Below, piece after piece: positions 61,075-64,000 of a stretch of DNA of 64,000 nt. The DNA comes from Diphasiastrum complanatum (Eukaryota > Streptophyta > Lycopodiopsida > Lycopodiales > Lycopodiaceae). The position numbers were made by a program, and so were the translations under genes. Where the stretch lies: positions 23,810,872-23,874,871 of the forward strand of contig CM055112.1 in NCBI GenBank assembly GCA_029204225.1, read 5' to 3'. The notes below the pieces were generated by a model, which made no database searches, was not told the DNA's origin, and saw nothing but the letters and a program-made list of their open reading frames with translations. Positions within the stretch are counted from its first letter, which is position 1, and every line of letters begins with the position of its first letter.

Positions 61075-61520
61075 ATAGAATTTGAGAACCGCGGACGGTT
61101 CACCACGGTTCTCTGAACTGTACAGTTCACCAAAAATTTAAGGCTGAACCATGGTGAACCATCCAATTAATTAATTATATTATTATTTTAGTTTCCCATC
61201 CCCAAAATCAGCCCAAAAAGATGCAAAAAAAAGGCATATGTGAAATCATTTAAATCTGTGAAATCATTTGAATCTGTGAAATCTGTGTAATGCCAAAAAT
61301 TTGTGAAATCTGTGCCATGCCAAAAATTTGTGAAATCTGAGGACCATTTGTGAAATCTATGAAATGAGGACCAAAAATGCCTTGGGAGGGGTTTTGGGGG
61401 GGAAATGGAAATTAATTTATTTAATAATTAATCAATTAATTAATTAGAGGAACTGTACCACGGTTCATGAACCGTGGTACGGTTCAGCCCACGGTTTTGA
61501 GAACCGTGGGTTCTATGACT
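61075..61520. mobile_element. MITE-like element, possibly hAT-derived
   Basis: The left side (TTGAGAACCGCGGACGGTTC and TCTGAACTGTACAGTTC) and the right side (GAACTGTACCACGG and ACGGTTTTGAGAACCGTGGG) are roughly inverted and rich in GGTTC/GAACC words. The core repeats TTTGTGAAATCTGTG-like words five or six times (61235-61360). It encodes nothing. The family is uncertain; GAACCGTGG-rich ends are common in plant hAT MITEs. Confidence 0.6.
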
Positions 61521-61529
61521 ACTCATGAC

Positions 61530-61949
61530 AAAAATAAATTGCAAACAATCTAGAATCATTCTATATAGATTTATTTGCTTCTGGTTTATATTGTTATAAC
61601 ATATTAAAAAACAACCCAAGCAATTTCCAAAAAAATTGGTACTTGAAAAGAGGTCATTACATATAAAAAAAGTTGAATGTCAACTTTTATTTTTTAAACT
61701 ATGTTTTCATTTATCATTACATAATTTCCAAATTAAAGTATTAGAGTCACAAACATATGAAACATTGTAATGACGTCACATATACCTTGCCTGTTATAGC
61801 ATTCTCAAACAATATCAGATGAAGTTCCAAGACTAAAATACATGTTCAGTGCATTCTAGAATATTGAACCTTAACTTAGATGTAATTGTCTATGAGGCTA
61901 GCCTTCTTTTCTAGTTTAAACCTATAATATGAGACACTACATTGGAAAT
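61530..61949. other. No recognisable gene
   Basis: AT-rich spacer without coding frames. Confidence 0.5.
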
Positions 61950-63420
<1,471 letters not shown>

Positions 63421-63645
63421 TCAATGCTATTTTACGCTACTTGGAATCATAAGCTTTGTAAGGCATATGACCTTCAAAAGGCCTTTTTTTTTTTTTTTGG
63501 TGGGAAATGTTCAAAATCTCCACTTGCATTTATTGCTACTTGAATGGTCAAAATTGACTTAGCTTCATCCTATGGCTACTATTGAAGGCTTCTTCCACAG
63601 ATGAAATCACCTATAAGGAAGGTGGCACACCTCCTCTTCCCTTCC

Positions 63646-63647
<2 letters not shown>

Positions 63648-63734
<87 letters not shown>
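63648..63734. repeat. (CT)n microsatellite, 87 bp
   Basis: CT array 230 bp right of the previous one. The intervening DNA (63417-63647) has a T-run at 63483 and no gene. Confidence 0.97.
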
Positions 63735-63738
<4 letters not shown>

Positions 63739-64000
63739 CTCCTTCTCCTCATGGCAATAGAGTTCTGGATTTGCAACGCCCATCCTCCTATGATCGAAGA
63801 GTGATCCACATTATCAACGGTAAGTGTATTCTTTACCTATCTATTCTTGCTATGGGATTGCTTTAAGGTAATATTTGATAGTGTAGATTGCACACCTCTG
63901 GTAGGTGTTGTAGTGCGGCATACTATCACAATTATATCATTGCATCTGGTTGTTTGCTTACATAAAGCACTAGCACTTGATCATTGTCCATCGCTGCTCA
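63735..64000. other. Non-coding edge; piece of the 3.5-kb tandem repeat family
   Basis: TGTTGTAGTGCGGC (63906) and TCCATCGCTGCTCA (63987) match words of the tandem repeat at 3524-3880. No gene. Confidence 0.5.

Overview
The window looks like nuclear DNA of a land plant. Two host genes are recognisable, both nuclear genes for organelle proteins: an intron-containing octanoyltransferase (LIP2-type, lipoate pathway, probable plastid isoform) and a single-exon bacterial-type ribosomal protein S6 of the plant mitochondrial type with telo-box motifs in its promoter. Nearly everything else is repeat DNA: hAT, LINE, Ty1/copia, Ty3/gypsy and Penelope-like pieces. At least twelve (CT)n/(GA)n tracts of 27 to 128 bp are spread through it. 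The Penelope-type reverse transcriptases and the LINE type suggest a seed-free plant (moss, lycophyte or fern), but that is inference.

Layout. 1-2350: hAT transposase, minus strand, running off the left edge. 3.5-3.9 kb: tandem repeat. 5.1 kb: solo copy of a dispersed module. 6.1-8.8 kb: microsatellites and two Helitron-like units. 9.2-10.1 kb: gypsy scraps. 10.9-15.0 kb: copia element A with target-site duplication CAAGC. 17.0-19.7 kb: old copia pieces. 21.0-22.5 kb: two LINE pieces around a long (CT)n. 22.7-26.2 kb: the octanoyltransferase gene. 26.2-34.2 kb: AT-rich, mostly unreadable, with traces of LTR elements. 34.4-39.3 kb: a direct-repeat pair flanking an unknown 253-codon frame and a copia-like protease. 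39.5-41.8 kb: gypsy pol. 45.2-49.3 kb: a young gag-only copia-type element B with target-site duplication AAAGC. 50.8-51.4 kb: gypsy end. 51.9-55.9 kb: Penelope-like copy 1. 57.8-58.1 kb: second copy of its 5' module. 59.4-59.9 kb: LINE ORF1 piece. 60.2-60.8 kb: fold-back hairpin and the S6 gene. 61.1-61.5 kb: MITE-like element. 62.0-63.3 kb: Penelope-like copy 2.

The best candidate for something undescribed is the Penelope-like family. Both copies end, just after the reverse transcriptase frame, in a stem-loop preserved by wobble and compensatory changes. A shared tail follows and then runs straight into (CT)n. No GIY-YIG endonuclease is visible in either copy. A (CT)n terminus used for priming, or insertion into (CT)n targets, would explain this and could help account for the (CT)n load of the region.

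The two host genes act in separate pathways (protein lipoylation; organellar translation) and are not an operon or cluster.
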